Part shown: in pieces, positions 52,421 through 60,934 of the stretch | Numbering within the stretch: position 1 is the first letter of the stretch | Layout of the letters: each line of letters opens with the position of its first letter | DNA from: Sphingomonas sp. G-3-2-10 | GTDB taxonomy: Bacteria; Pseudomonadota; Alphaproteobacteria; Sphingomonadales; Sphingomonadaceae | Assembly (NCBI RefSeq): GCF_012927115.1 | Contig: NZ_JABBFY010000001.1 | Coordinates: forward strand, 1,736,001-1,800,000 | Direction: 5' to 3' | Length of the DNA stretch: 64,000 nucleotides | Program-made: the position numbers and the translations under genes | The notes under the pieces: generated by a model | The model's database searches: none | What the model saw: only the letters and a program-made list of their open reading frames with translations | Told to the model about the DNA's origin: nothing

Positions 52421-54775
52421 TCAGAACCTCCCCTCCAGCGAGACGCCGAAGGTACGCTCGGCTTCGCGGGTGCGCCAGTTGACATAGCCGCCGTCGGTGA
52501 AGGGCAGACCGATGATCGCCGAATTGAAATCGGTGCCGAACAGGTTGCGTGCGAACACGCCGATCCGCCACTTGCCGTCGGTGCTGCCGATCCCGGCGTT
52601 GAGGTTCACGATCTCGTACCCGTCCTGCTTCTGCAGCGGATCGCCGACCGCATAGGTCACGTCGCTGCGCATCGAGAGATTGGCCGACAGATCGAACGAG
52701 AGGTGATCGGTGATCGGCTGATCGAGCGCCGCGCCGACATTCAGGGTGTGCTTCGGCGCACCCGGCAGCGCTTCGCCGCCCGCCTGGTACAGCGGGGTCG
52801 CCACCGTCGATCCCGGCGCGTTGCACCGCGTCGCCGCCTGGCCGATGCGCGTCACATAGGCCGGGCACGCCGTGATGTAGTCGGTGAACTTCGCGTCCGA
52901 ATAGGTGTACGACACGTTGAACGTCAGCGTCCGGACCGGGCGCAGGATCAGTTCGACTTCGAAGCCCTTGGTTTCCGCGCCGCCGGCATTCTCGGTCACG
53001 AATTCGGTACCGTTGAACACCGAAGTCTGAAGGTCGCGATACTTGTCGATGAACGCGTTGAGATTGACCGTCAGCGTGCGGTTGAGGAACTGCATCTTCG
53101 CCCCGGCGGTGAAGTCGTCCACCGTCTGCGGCGCAACGTCGCTGCGCGTGCCGGTCAGGCCCGAGAAGGTCACCGTCGGCCCCAGATAGCCGCGGGCATA
53201 GGTCGCGAAGAACAGCAGGTCGCTGGTCGGCTTGAACTCCGCGCCGAACCGGCCCGAAAGATTGGTCGCGCTCGTCTCGCCCTTCACCAGCGGCCGCGCG
53301 GTGTAGGGCACCGTGCCCGACGGCGTGAAGCCATTGGCAGGGCTCGGCGGCACGAACGGCGCCAGCGCGGTATCGACATAGCTGAAATTCTCCGCTTCCA
53401 CCTTGTCGCGCGTCAGGCGAAGGCCGCCCAGCAGGCTGAAGCTGCTGCTCAGCCGGAGCCGCCCGTCGAAGAATCCGGCAAGGCTGTCGGTCTTGGTGCG
53501 GGTGACGTTGTAGCCCGCGGTGATCGAGACTTGCGGGAAGCCGTTATAGGGCTGCGCCGGACGCAGGATCGCGCTCTGCCCGTCGCCAAGGCCCGTTTCC
53601 TGCCGCGACACATACACGCCGCCCACGAACTCCACCGGACCGCCGCTCGGCGACGTCACGCGCAGTTCCTGCGAGTAGAAGCGCTTCCCCTCGCCCGTCG
53701 CCTTGGCGAAGAACTTCTGATAGGGCAGCCCGTCGATCGCGAAGGTATAGGGCGCTTCCTGCGCGACGCGATACGCGCTCACCGAGGTCAGCGTATAATC
53801 GCCCAGCGACAGGTCGAGCTGGAGCGACCCGCCATAATTCTCGACATCGAGGAAGCCCGCGCCGTCCTCGATCGACTTGTCGTTCTCCGGCCCGATCGCC
53901 ACGCCCAGCGCCGCGAGGTTGACGAACGGCAGGCCCGCCACGCCGCCCGGCGCGGTCTGCGCGGGTTCGAGCCGGTTGAGCGTCCAGAGCTGTCCCGGTC
54001 CCTGCTGCTTCAGCCGCGAATAGTCGCCCATCAGATAGACCGAGAAGCTGCTGCTCGGCTCCCACAGCAATTTGGCGCGCCCGCCATAGCTGTGCTGGCC
54101 GCCCCAATCCTCGTTGCGCACCACGTTGCGGATGAATCCGTCATATTCGCGGTCGAACGCATAGACGTTGAGCGCCGCGGTCGATCCGATCGGGATGTTG
54201 ACCGATCCATGCAGGTCGCGTTCGTTGAGCGAGCCATAGGATGCGAAGGCGCTGCCGCCGAACTCGCCGAGCTGCGGCCGCTTGGTGACGATGTTGATCA
54301 CGCCCGACGAGGCATTCTTGCCGAACTGCGTGCCCTGCGGCCCCTTGAGCACTTCGACCCGCTCGAGATCGCCGAGCGACTGGACCGGGCTGCCGAAGCC
54401 GATGACCACATTGTCGACCACCAGGCCGACCGGCAGTTCCGACGAGCTGGTGAAGCCGCCCAGCGTGCCGACGCCGCGGACGCGGAAGCCGGAATCGTTC
54501 GGCGCAGTGCCGAACTGCACGCCCGAAAAGGTATATTGGATGTTGGTCAGGTCCTTGAAGCCGGTCGCTTCCAGCGTGTCGCCGGTGATCGCGTTCACTG
54601 CCAGCGGCACGTCCTGCAGCCGCTCGGCGCGCCGCGTCGCGGTGACGACGATCTCGCCATTGTCCTGCGTTTCGGCGGCGGCGGGCGCGGCCGGATCGGC
54701 GGCGTCCTGAGCGAAAGCGGGCGCCGCGAACATGGTCGCGATGGCCAGTGCGGACGCTCCGATGATGGTCTTCAT
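52421..54775 (-). CDS. TonB-dependent outer-membrane receptor
   Basis: A 784-residue receptor heading the glycoside operon. ATG 54775 has GGGAGAGGG upstream. Signal peptide IIGASALAIATMFAAPAFA precedes NGEIVVTATRR; plug motifs include VPLAVNAITGDTL, VRGVGTLGGF and LKGPQGTQFGKNASSG. The barrel ends FGVSLEGRF. Genes for rhamnosidase, beta-glucosidase and esterases follow directly, so a glycoside is the likely cargo. Inverted repeats and the divergent LysR gene lie upstream. Confidence 0.95.
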   Translation of the reverse strand: MKTIIGASALAIATMFAAPAFAQDAADPAAPAAAETQDNGEIVVTATRRAERLQDVPLAVNAITGDTLEATGFKDLTNIQYTFSGVQFGTAPNDSGFRVRGVGTLGGFTSSSELPVGLVVDNVVIGFGSPVQSLGDLERVEVLKGPQGTQFGKNASSGVINIVTKRPQLGEFGGSAFASYGSLNERDLHGSVNIPIGSTAALNVYAFDREYDGFIRNVVRNEDWGGQHSYGGRAKLLWEPSSSFSVYLMGDYSRLKQQGPGQLWTLNRLEPAQTAPGGVAGLPFVNLAALGVAIGPENDKSIEDGAGFLDVENYGGSLQLDLSLGDYTLTSVSAYRVAQEAPYTFAIDGLPYQKFFAKATGEGKRFYSQELRVTSPSGGPVEFVGGVYVSRQETGLGDGQSAILRPAQPYNGFPQVSITAGYNVTRTKTDSLAGFFDGRLRLSSSFSLLGGLRLTRDKVEAENFSYVDTALAPFVPPSPANGFTPSGTVPYTARPLVKGETSATNLSGRFGAEFKPTSDLLFFATYARGYLGPTVTFSGLTGTRSDVAPQTVDDFTAGAKMQFLNRTLTVNLNAFIDKYRDLQTSVFNGTEFVTENAGGAETKGFEVELILRPVRTLTFNVSYTYSDAKFTDYITACPAYVTRIGQAATRCNAPGSTVATPLYQAGGEALPGAPKHTLNVGAALDQPITDHLSFDLSANLSMRSDVTYAVGDPLQKQDGYEIVNLNAGIGSTDGKWRIGVFARNLFGTDFNSAIIGLPFTDGGYVNWRTREAERTFGVSLEGRF

Positions 54776-54829
54776 TTTCCCTCTCCCGATTTGATTCTTG
54801 CCCCGGCCGTCTTGTGCAACCGCTTGCCA

Positions 54830-54844
54830 TCACGGATTTCGTGA
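54830..54844. promoter_or_regulatory. Inverted repeat TCACG-N5-CGTGA upstream of the receptor
   Basis: A perfect five-base inverted repeat with a GATTT spacer, 55 bases before the receptor start. The nine-base word GCCATCACG overlapping its left arm recurs at 54909-54917. LysR regulators favour such short dyads. Confidence 0.5.
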
Positions 54845-54885
54845 CGGCTCCGACCCCTATTGGATGCCGCTCGCCCTTCTCTCTC

Positions 54886-54898
54886 GTCAAATAATGAT
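54886..54898. promoter_or_regulatory. Upstream copy of a 13-nt sequence flanking lysR
   Basis: GTCAAATAATGAT lies about 43 bases before the lysR start. The same sequence occurs in inverted orientation at 55874-55886, just beyond the lysR stop. The A/T richness in GC-rich DNA supports a binding site. Confidence 0.55.
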
Positions 54899-54940
54899 TT
54901 AGGCGATAGCCATCACGTCAGCTTATGGAGCGACTATCCG

Positions 54941-55849
54941 ATGCGCCTCGATCCCCGCCAGCTTCGCATCCTGCTGACCGTGGTGCGGGCAGGTTCGTTC
55001 AGCGCCGCAGCGCGCCAGCTCAACATGTCGCAGCCGGCGGTTTCGATGCTGATCGCGCAGCTCGAACGCGCCGTCGGAGCCCAGCTCGTCGAGCGCGGCA
55101 GACAAGGCGCGACACCCACCCAGGCAGGCCGCATCCTCACGCGCCGCGCCGAGATGATCGAAACCGTGCTCGACCTTGCGCAGAAGGAAATCGAGCTGGG
55201 CATGGCCGAGGTCGAGGGCCCGCTGATCGTCGGCGGCACCCCGGGCGCGCTGATGAGCCTGTTGCCCGGCGCGGTCAGCCTGCTCGAAGCGCGCGGCACC
55301 CGCTATGCGCTGCGCATCGTCGAAGCGACCGATGCCGAGCTGATCACCATGCTTCGCGAGCTTCGCGTCGATCTCGCGGTCGGCACCGCCGGCGTCGGCG
55401 TGGTGCCCGACGACATATTGGAGCGAGCGATCCTCTCCGACAGTTTCGTGCTGGTGATGCGCGCCGGGAACAGCTTCGACGGCGAAAGCGCGACGCTGGC
55501 CGATTTGAGCGCGCTCGAATGGGTGCTGCCCGATGTGGGCGGCGCGTTCCAGCGCCAGATCGAAGCGATGTTCCTCAGCGCCGGCGTGCCCGTTCCGCAG
55601 CGCGCGGTGCGATGCGATTCGCTGGCGACGACCAAGGAGATCATCCGCCGCTCCAACCATGTCAGCATCCTGCCCCACCGCGTCGTCGCGTCCGATATCG
55701 CCAGCGGACAGCTGCGTCAGGTCGCGCTGCGCGGCGGACCGCCGCCGCGTCTGGTCGGCGTGCGGATGCTGCGCGACCGGACCCAGATGCCGCTCGCCGA
55801 TCAGCTCGTCCGGGCGATGGCCGACGCCGCGCAGGTCGAACATCCATAA
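54941..55849 (+). CDS. LysR-family transcriptional regulator
   Basis: A 302-residue LysR regulator. The N-terminal helix-turn-helix is MRLDPRQLRILLTVVRAGSFSAAARQLNMSQPAVSMLIAQLERAVG, followed by the periplasmic-binding-like effector domain (GPLIVGGTPGALMSLL, LRVDLAVGTAG, SNHVSILPHRVV). ATG 54941 fits the family start; the earlier ATG at 54860 does not. It is divergent from the receptor-glycosidase operon and upstream of the amidohydrolase operon. Matching 13-nt sequences lie on both sides, so it may control both. Confidence 0.94.
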   Translation: MRLDPRQLRILLTVVRAGSFSAAARQLNMSQPAVSMLIAQLERAVGAQLVERGRQGATPTQAGRILTRRAEMIETVLDLAQKEIELGMAEVEGPLIVGGTPGALMSLLPGAVSLLEARGTRYALRIVEATDAELITMLRELRVDLAVGTAGVGVVPDDILERAILSDSFVLVMRAGNSFDGESATLADLSALEWVLPDVGGAFQRQIEAMFLSAGVPVPQRAVRCDSLATTKEIIRRSNHVSILPHRVVASDIASGQLRQVALRGGPPPRLVGVRMLRDRTQMPLADQLVRAMADAAQVEHP

Positions 55850-55873
55850 GCAAAATTGATGAAATCCTCATGT

Positions 55874-55886
55874 ATCATTATTTGAC
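55874..55886. promoter_or_regulatory. Downstream copy (inverted) of the 13-nt sequence
   Basis: ATCATTATTTGAC is the exact reverse complement of the site at 54886-54898. It is 63 bases before the amidohydrolase start. A TGAT-N13-ATCA dyad overlaps it from about 55857. Confidence 0.55.
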
Positions 55887-55948
55887 CATAGGTTCAGTTG
55901 CAGTCACCTAGTCGAACAGCGGGCCGGCAAAGCCCGCGGGGAGAGGTT

Positions 55949-57205
55949 ATGCGGCGCATCATTCTGAAAAACGGCCGGATTTTCGACGGCAGCGGCAGTG
56001 CGTCCTTCACCGGATCGGTGCTGATCGAGGGCGATCGCATCGCCCAGGTCGGCCGCGGCAATGAAGGACTGATCGGCGCCGGCGATGCGGAAATCGTCGA
56101 CTGCGCCGGTGCCACGGTGATGCCCGGCATGATCGAGGCGCACGGCCATCTCACCTGGCCGTCCTCGACCGAACGGTTCGAGCCGCGCTTCATGCTGCCG
56201 CCCGAGGAAATGATGCTCGCCGCTGCGCGCAACGGCCGCATCCTGCTCGATCACGGCTTCACCAGCGTCTTTTCCGCCGGAGCGCTCGGCGAGCGGATCG
56301 AAGTGGTGCTGCGCGACGAATTCGCCCGCGGCGCGCTGCCCGGTCCGCGCCTGCTCGCTTCCACGATAGAACGCAGCCCCGAAGGCGCCGAGGGGATCGA
56401 AACCGGCAAGAAGCTCTCGATCGGCGAAGGTCCGGAGGCGATGCGCGCCTTCGTCACGCGCTGCCACGAACTCGGCATCGATACGGTCAAGCTGGTGCTA
56501 TCGGGCGAGGACCAGCTTCTGCCCGGCAGTTCGCAGCACATCCTGTATCACGAGGACGAAGTGACGGCCGCGTGCGAAACCGCACACAAGCTCGGCATGC
56601 GCGTCGCCGCGCACACCCAGGCGGCCGAAGCGGTCAAGATCGCGCTCCGTTCGGGCGTCGATATCCTCTATCACTGCACCCATGCCGATGCCGAAGCGCT
56701 CGACATGCTCGCCGCGCACAAGGATCGCATCTTCATGGCCCCGGCGGTCGGCGTTCTCGTCGGCACGATGGAAGCGACCCCGCCGCCGCATATCGACATG
56801 TCGTCGATGAAGGCGTTCGCGGCCCCGGCGATCGAAATGTCGCAGGCGCTGGTGCCCGAACTGAAGCGGCGCGGCGTCCGCGTGCTGCCCGGCGGCGACT
56901 ATGGCTTCCCGTTCAATCCGAACGGCGCCAACGCCCGCGATCTCCAGCATTTCGTCGATCTCTACGGCTATACGCCCGCCGAGGCACTGTCGGCCGCGAC
57001 GATGCTGGGCGGGCAGATCATGGGCATGGGCGGCGAGCTGGGACTGGTCCGGCCGGGCTATATCGCCGACCTGCTGATCGTCGATGGCGATCCCACCGCG
57101 AACGTCGCGATCCTTCAGGACAAGGCCAATCTGCGCGGGATCATGCAGGCGGGCAGTTTCTACAAGACGCCCGCGCCCGTCGCTTCCTGCTTCGGCGTCG
57201 CCTGA
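55949..57205 (+). CDS. Amidohydrolase-family metal-dependent hydrolase
   Basis: A 418-residue amidohydrolase-superfamily enzyme. The HxH metal site is in MIEAHGHLTW, followed by a candidate bridging Lys (DTVKLVLSG), His in AAHTQAAEA, His in LYHCTHADA and Asp in GGDYGFPFN. The C-terminal GYIADLLIVDGDP completes the composite domain. Imidazolonepropionase-like and aryldialkylphosphatase-like enzymes share this order. ATG 55949 with GGGGAGAGG is the start. It is first in a plus-strand operon with a flavin hydroxylase and ring-cleavage-type genes, and may open an amide, lactone or cyclic intermediate. Confidence 0.93.
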   Translation: MRRIILKNGRIFDGSGSASFTGSVLIEGDRIAQVGRGNEGLIGAGDAEIVDCAGATVMPGMIEAHGHLTWPSSTERFEPRFMLPPEEMMLAAARNGRILLDHGFTSVFSAGALGERIEVVLRDEFARGALPGPRLLASTIERSPEGAEGIETGKKLSIGEGPEAMRAFVTRCHELGIDTVKLVLSGEDQLLPGSSQHILYHEDEVTAACETAHKLGMRVAAHTQAAEAVKIALRSGVDILYHCTHADAEALDMLAAHKDRIFMAPAVGVLVGTMEATPPPHIDMSSMKAFAAPAIEMSQALVPELKRRGVRVLPGGDYGFPFNPNGANARDLQHFVDLYGYTPAEALSAATMLGGQIMGMGGELGLVRPGYIADLLIVDGDPTANVAILQDKANLRGIMQAGSFYKTPAPVASCFGVA

Positions 57206-57220
57206 ACCGGCTGCCCAATC

Positions 57221-58771
57221 GTGACCGACATGTACGATATCGCGATCATCGGCTGCGGCCCGGTCGGCGCGTTCGCCGCTCACCTGCTGGGCAAGGCGGG
57301 GCTGCGCACGCTCGTCCTCGAACGCGAGGCCGTGCCCTATCCCCTGCCCCGCGCGGTGCATCTCGATCATGAGATGATGCGGCTGTTCGCCGATGCCGGC
57401 CTGCTCGACGCGGTCGAACCGCTGATGTTCGCCGCCGATGGCCATATCCATATCGGCGCCGACGGGGGCGTGATCCGCTATCTCGGATCCGCCGGGCACG
57501 CGCGCCCCTTCACCTTCGCCAACGACTATTTCTTCTACCAGCCCGAGCTGGAAGATGCGCTGCGCGGCGCACTCGCTCGCTATCCGCATGTCGAGCTCCG
57601 GCTGGGTGCGGGGCTTGAAACCCTGTCGCAGGACGATTCCGGCGCAACGCTTCGCCTGACTTCGGGCGAGGAACTGCGTGCCCGCTACGTCATCGGCTGC
57701 GACGGCGCGCGCAGCACGGTGCGCAAGGCGCTTGGCGTCGCGCTGGACGATCTCGATTTCGAGGAACCCTGGCTCGTCGTCGATGCCGAAGTCGACGGGC
57801 CGGTCCGCTTCCCCGCGTTCCCCGGCGTGCCGCAGGGCGCCGACCTTCAGCGGCTGTCGGTGATGCTGTGCGATCCGCAACGCCCGGCGACGATCGTGCC
57901 CGGCCGCGGCAATCACCGGCGCTGGGAATTCATGCTGCTGCCCGGTGAGGACGATCAGGCGATGATGGCGCCGGATCGTGTCGCGGCGCTGGTCGAACCG
58001 TGGCTGACCGGCACGCCGCACCGTATCGTCCGCGCCGCCACCTATCGCTTCCACGGCCTTGTCGCGGAACGGTGGCAGGTCGGCCGCGTGTTCCTTGCCG
58101 GAGACGCCGCGCACCAGACCCCGCCCTTTTTCGGGCAGGGCATGTGCCACGGCCTGCGCGATGTCGCCAATCTCGGCTGGAAGCTCGCGCTGGTGCTCGG
58201 CGGCAAGGCCGCGCCAGCGCTGCTGGAAACCTATCAGCCCGAACGCGATCCGCATGTCCGCGCGGTGATCGGCGCGGCGGTCGATGCCGGGCGCTATATC
58301 TGCGAACTCGATCCGGATCTCGCCGCCGATCGCGACCGCCGCCTGCGCGCCGCCACCGGGCCGCGCACCGCTGCGGACCTGATCCCGCCGATCGCGGCGG
58401 GCGTGGTCGAGCGAGGCGCGGGCGAGCGTTTCCTGCAGCCGACGCTGGAAATGGCGAATGGCGAACCGGTCCGGCTCGACGCACTGTCGGGCGGCGGCTG
58501 GACGCTGGTGACAAGGGGCGATGTGCCGCTCACCGACGAAGCGGCTGCGGTCTGGCAGTCGCTCGGCGGCGCCGTCATCGCCATCGGAAGCGATGCACAC
58601 GACTCGGAAGGCCATCTCGCCGGCTGGTTCGCGGATCACGGGGCCGTCGCCGCGATCCTCCGCCCCGATTTCTACAGCTACGCCGCCCCCGCCAGCGCCG
58701 CGGAACTCTCCGCCGCTATCCTGCGGCTCGGCAGCGCGCTTCACCTCACGCGGCTGCGTCAGGCAGCCTGA
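57221..58771 (+). CDS. FAD-dependent aromatic hydroxylase (MhpA-like)
   Basis: A 516-residue class A flavoprotein monooxygenase. FAD motifs are IIGCGPVGAFAAHLLGKAG, the DG motif CDGARSTVRKALG, and the GD motif AGDAAHQTPPFFGQGMCHGLRD, which is the PPF-GQGM form of 3-(3-hydroxyphenyl)propionate hydroxylase (MhpA) relatives. It would hydroxylate a phenolic ring to a catechol using NAD(P)H and oxygen. The start is GTG 57221 or ATG 57230. It lies 15 bases after the amidohydrolase and 11 bases before the next gene. Confidence 0.93.
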   Translation: MTDMYDIAIIGCGPVGAFAAHLLGKAGLRTLVLEREAVPYPLPRAVHLDHEMMRLFADAGLLDAVEPLMFAADGHIHIGADGGVIRYLGSAGHARPFTFANDYFFYQPELEDALRGALARYPHVELRLGAGLETLSQDDSGATLRLTSGEELRARYVIGCDGARSTVRKALGVALDDLDFEEPWLVVDAEVDGPVRFPAFPGVPQGADLQRLSVMLCDPQRPATIVPGRGNHRRWEFMLLPGEDDQAMMAPDRVAALVEPWLTGTPHRIVRAATYRFHGLVAERWQVGRVFLAGDAAHQTPPFFGQGMCHGLRDVANLGWKLALVLGGKAAPALLETYQPERDPHVRAVIGAAVDAGRYICELDPDLAADRDRRLRAATGPRTAADLIPPIAAGVVERGAGERFLQPTLEMANGEPVRLDALSGGGWTLVTRGDVPLTDEAAAVWQSLGGAVIAIGSDAHDSEGHLAGWFADHGAVAAILRPDFYSYAAPASAAELSAAILRLGSALHLTRLRQAA

Positions 58772-58782
58772 CGGAGACCGAT

Positions 58783-59208
58783 ATGCTCACCCTCGCCGCC
58801 GCCTCGACCATCGTCGACACCGCGCTAACCCATGCCCGCAATGCCGGGCTCAATCCGCTCGCGGTGGTCGTGCTCGATGCCGGCGCACATCTGATCGCCG
58901 CCAAGCGCGAGGACGGCGCCAGCCTGTTCCGCATCCAGATCGCCACCGGCAAGGCCACCGGCGCGCTCGGCATGGGCTATGGCACGCGCGAACTGGCGAA
59001 GCGCGCGGCGGGCGCGCCGACCTTCTACAGCGGGCTGATGGCACTGACCGGCGAGGTCATCCCCTCCCCCGGCGGGGTGCTGATCCGCGACGCGGAAGGA
59101 GCGCTGCTCGGCGCGGTGGGGATCAGCGGCGATACGGGCGATGCCGACGAAGCCGCGGCGCTGGCTGGCATCGCCGCCGCCGGGCTTTCGGCGCAACCGG
59201 CGGATTGA
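58783..59208 (+). CDS. GlcG/HbpS-family (DUF336) protein
   Basis: A 141-residue protein of the GlcG/HbpS heme-binding-like family. It starts MLTLAAASTIVDTALTHARNAGLNPLAVVVLDAGAHLIAAKREDGA and includes PGGVLIRDAEGALLGAVGISGDTGDADEAAA, the standard family strand-turn. GGAG precedes the ATG. Members occur often beside oxygenase operons without a settled function; some bind heme or cobalamin. Here it is between a flavin hydroxylase and an extradiol-type dioxygenase, so a role in protecting or activating the metal of the dioxygenase is possible (inference). Confidence 0.92.
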   Translation: MLTLAAASTIVDTALTHARNAGLNPLAVVVLDAGAHLIAAKREDGASLFRIQIATGKATGALGMGYGTRELAKRAAGAPTFYSGLMALTGEVIPSPGGVLIRDAEGALLGAVGISGDTGDADEAAALAGIAAAGLSAQPAD

Positions 59209-59219
59209 GGACCAGCATC

Positions 59220-60092
59220 ATGATCAGGCTCCGCAGCATCGAACTCGAATTCCCGAAGGTCCGCGAGGCGGCCGGCTTTCTCATCGGCACCTGGGGCCTC
59301 GCCCCCGCCGAGGCGCGCGATGGCGCGATCTATCTGCGCGGCTCGGGCGACCTACCCTATCTGGTCGGCCTGTTCGAAGCCCCTGCGGAGCGTGTCCGCT
59401 CGGTCACCTTCCTGTGCGACGGCGACGATATTGCGGCGCTTGAGACGCGCATCGCCGGGAGCGGTCGGCCGATGCGCCGTGTGGTCAGCAGCGACCCCGG
59501 CGGCGGCGAAGGGATCGAAGTCGAGCTGCCCGAAGGCGAGGTCTTCCGCTTCCTCGCCGGAACCACGCTCGTCGCGCCGATCGAGGGCCGCGACCTGCCG
59601 TACAAGCTGACCCATGTCGTGCTGAGCTCGACCGATGCCGAACTGTCCGGCGACTTCGCCGAAGCGGTGCTGGGCTTCAAGGTTTCGGACCGGACGAAGG
59701 GCATGGTCTTCGTGCGCTGCAACCCGTCGCACCATTCGATCGCCTTCGCTCGCGCGGGCTATTCCTCGCTCAATCATATCGCGTTCGAGATGGCCGATAT
59801 CGACGGCGTGATGCGCGGGATCGGGCGAATGCGCGACGCGGGCGCCGATCCGGTCTGGGGGCCGGGCCGCCACGGGCCCGGCGACAATGTCTTCGCCTAT
59901 TTCATCGCTCCGTTCGGCGCGGTGATCGAATTCTCGACCGCCACCAATCTGGTCGGCGACGATTATCCCACCGGCACGCCCGACGACTGGACCTGGCCGG
60001 AAAACCGCATCGATCAATGGGGCATTTCGAACAAGGACGTCGCGACGATCACCGCGGCCGAGAAGCGCTTCCGCTTCGCCCGCGACTGGTAG
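59220..60092 (+). CDS. Two-domain VOC protein, extradiol-dioxygenase-like
   Basis: A 290-residue VOC protein with two domains. The C-terminal domain holds a full 2-His-1-Glu set: His132 (KLTHVVLS), His186 (LNHIAFE) and Glu237 (GAVIEFS), the iron ligands of type I extradiol ring-cleavage dioxygenases such as 2,3-dihydroxybiphenyl dioxygenase. The N-terminal domain is degenerate. TGAGG precedes the ATG. It follows a hydroxylase and precedes a fumarylacetoacetase-family gene, which fits a hydroxylation, meta-cleavage and hydrolysis sequence. Confidence 0.92.
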   Translation: MIRLRSIELEFPKVREAAGFLIGTWGLAPAEARDGAIYLRGSGDLPYLVGLFEAPAERVRSVTFLCDGDDIAALETRIAGSGRPMRRVVSSDPGGGEGIEVELPEGEVFRFLAGTTLVAPIEGRDLPYKLTHVVLSSTDAELSGDFAEAVLGFKVSDRTKGMVFVRCNPSHHSIAFARAGYSSLNHIAFEMADIDGVMRGIGRMRDAGADPVWGPGRHGPGDNVFAYFIAPFGAVIEFSTATNLVGDDYPTGTPDDWTWPENRIDQWGISNKDVATITAAEKRFRFARDW

Positions 60093-60106
60093 CATAAGGA
60101 AAGATC

Positions 60107-60934
60107 ATGAGGTTCATCAGCTTCACCCATCAGGGCCGCGCGTCATGGGGCCGCGTCGAGGGCGATATCGTCCATGATCATGGCGCGATCGACGGCGCGC
60201 CTGCCGATCTGAAGGCCGCGATCGCCGCCGGTGCGCTGGCCGTGGCGGATGCGCCCAGACTGGCGCGCGCGGACGTCAGGCTGCTGCCGGTGATCCCGAA
60301 CCCGTCCAAAATCCTCTGCGTGGGCCACAATTACGAGACTCACCGGCAGGAAACCGGCCGCGCAAAGGTCGAAAACCCGTCGATTTTCACGCGGTTCGCC
60401 GACACGCTGACCGGCGCGGACGATCCGATCCTCCGCCCCGCCGTCTCGACCAGCCTCGACTATGAGGCCGAACTCGCGGTGGTGATCGGCAAGGGCGGAA
60501 GGGCGATTCCCGAAGCCGAAGCCATGTCCCACATCGCCGGCTACGCCTGCTTCAACGACGCCTCGGTGCGAGACTGGCAGTGGCACACCTCCCAATTCAC
60601 CCCCGGCAAAAACTTCCCGGGCACGGCGCCGTTCGGCCCCGAACTGGTCACCCCCGACGAGATCGCCGATCTTTCCACCGTGTCCGTTCGCTCGCGCCTG
60701 AACGGCACGGTGATGCAGGAAGCCACCGTCGCCGACATGATCTTCCCGATCGCGCAGATCATTGCGTACATCTCGGCCTTCACGCCCCTCTCGCCCGGCG
60801 ACGTGATCGCCACGGGAACCCCCGGCGGCGTCGGCGCCAAGCGCGAACCGCCGGTATGGATGAAGCGGGGCGACACGATCGAAGTCGAGATCGGCGGTAT
60901 CGGCACGCTTACCAGCGTCATCGCGGATGCTTGA
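60107..60934 (+). CDS. Fumarylacetoacetate hydrolase-family protein
   Basis: A 275-residue FAH-family enzyme. The metal ligands are seen in DYEAELAVV and FNDASVRDWQ, with the GHNYETH start of the catalytic domain, GKNFPGTAPFGP and the C-terminal TGTPGGVGAKREPPVWMKRGDTIEVEI. The family includes 2-keto-4-pentenoate hydratases, acylpyruvases and C-C hydrolases that act on ring-cleavage products. ATG 60107 has AAGGAAAG. The stop overlaps the start of the IclR gene by eight bases. Confidence 0.95.
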   Translation: MRFISFTHQGRASWGRVEGDIVHDHGAIDGAPADLKAAIAAGALAVADAPRLARADVRLLPVIPNPSKILCVGHNYETHRQETGRAKVENPSIFTRFADTLTGADDPILRPAVSTSLDYEAELAVVIGKGGRAIPEAEAMSHIAGYACFNDASVRDWQWHTSQFTPGKNFPGTAPFGPELVTPDEIADLSTVSVRSRLNGTVMQEATVADMIFPIAQIIAYISAFTPLSPGDVIATGTPGGVGAKREPPVWMKRGDTIEVEIGGIGTLTSVIADA

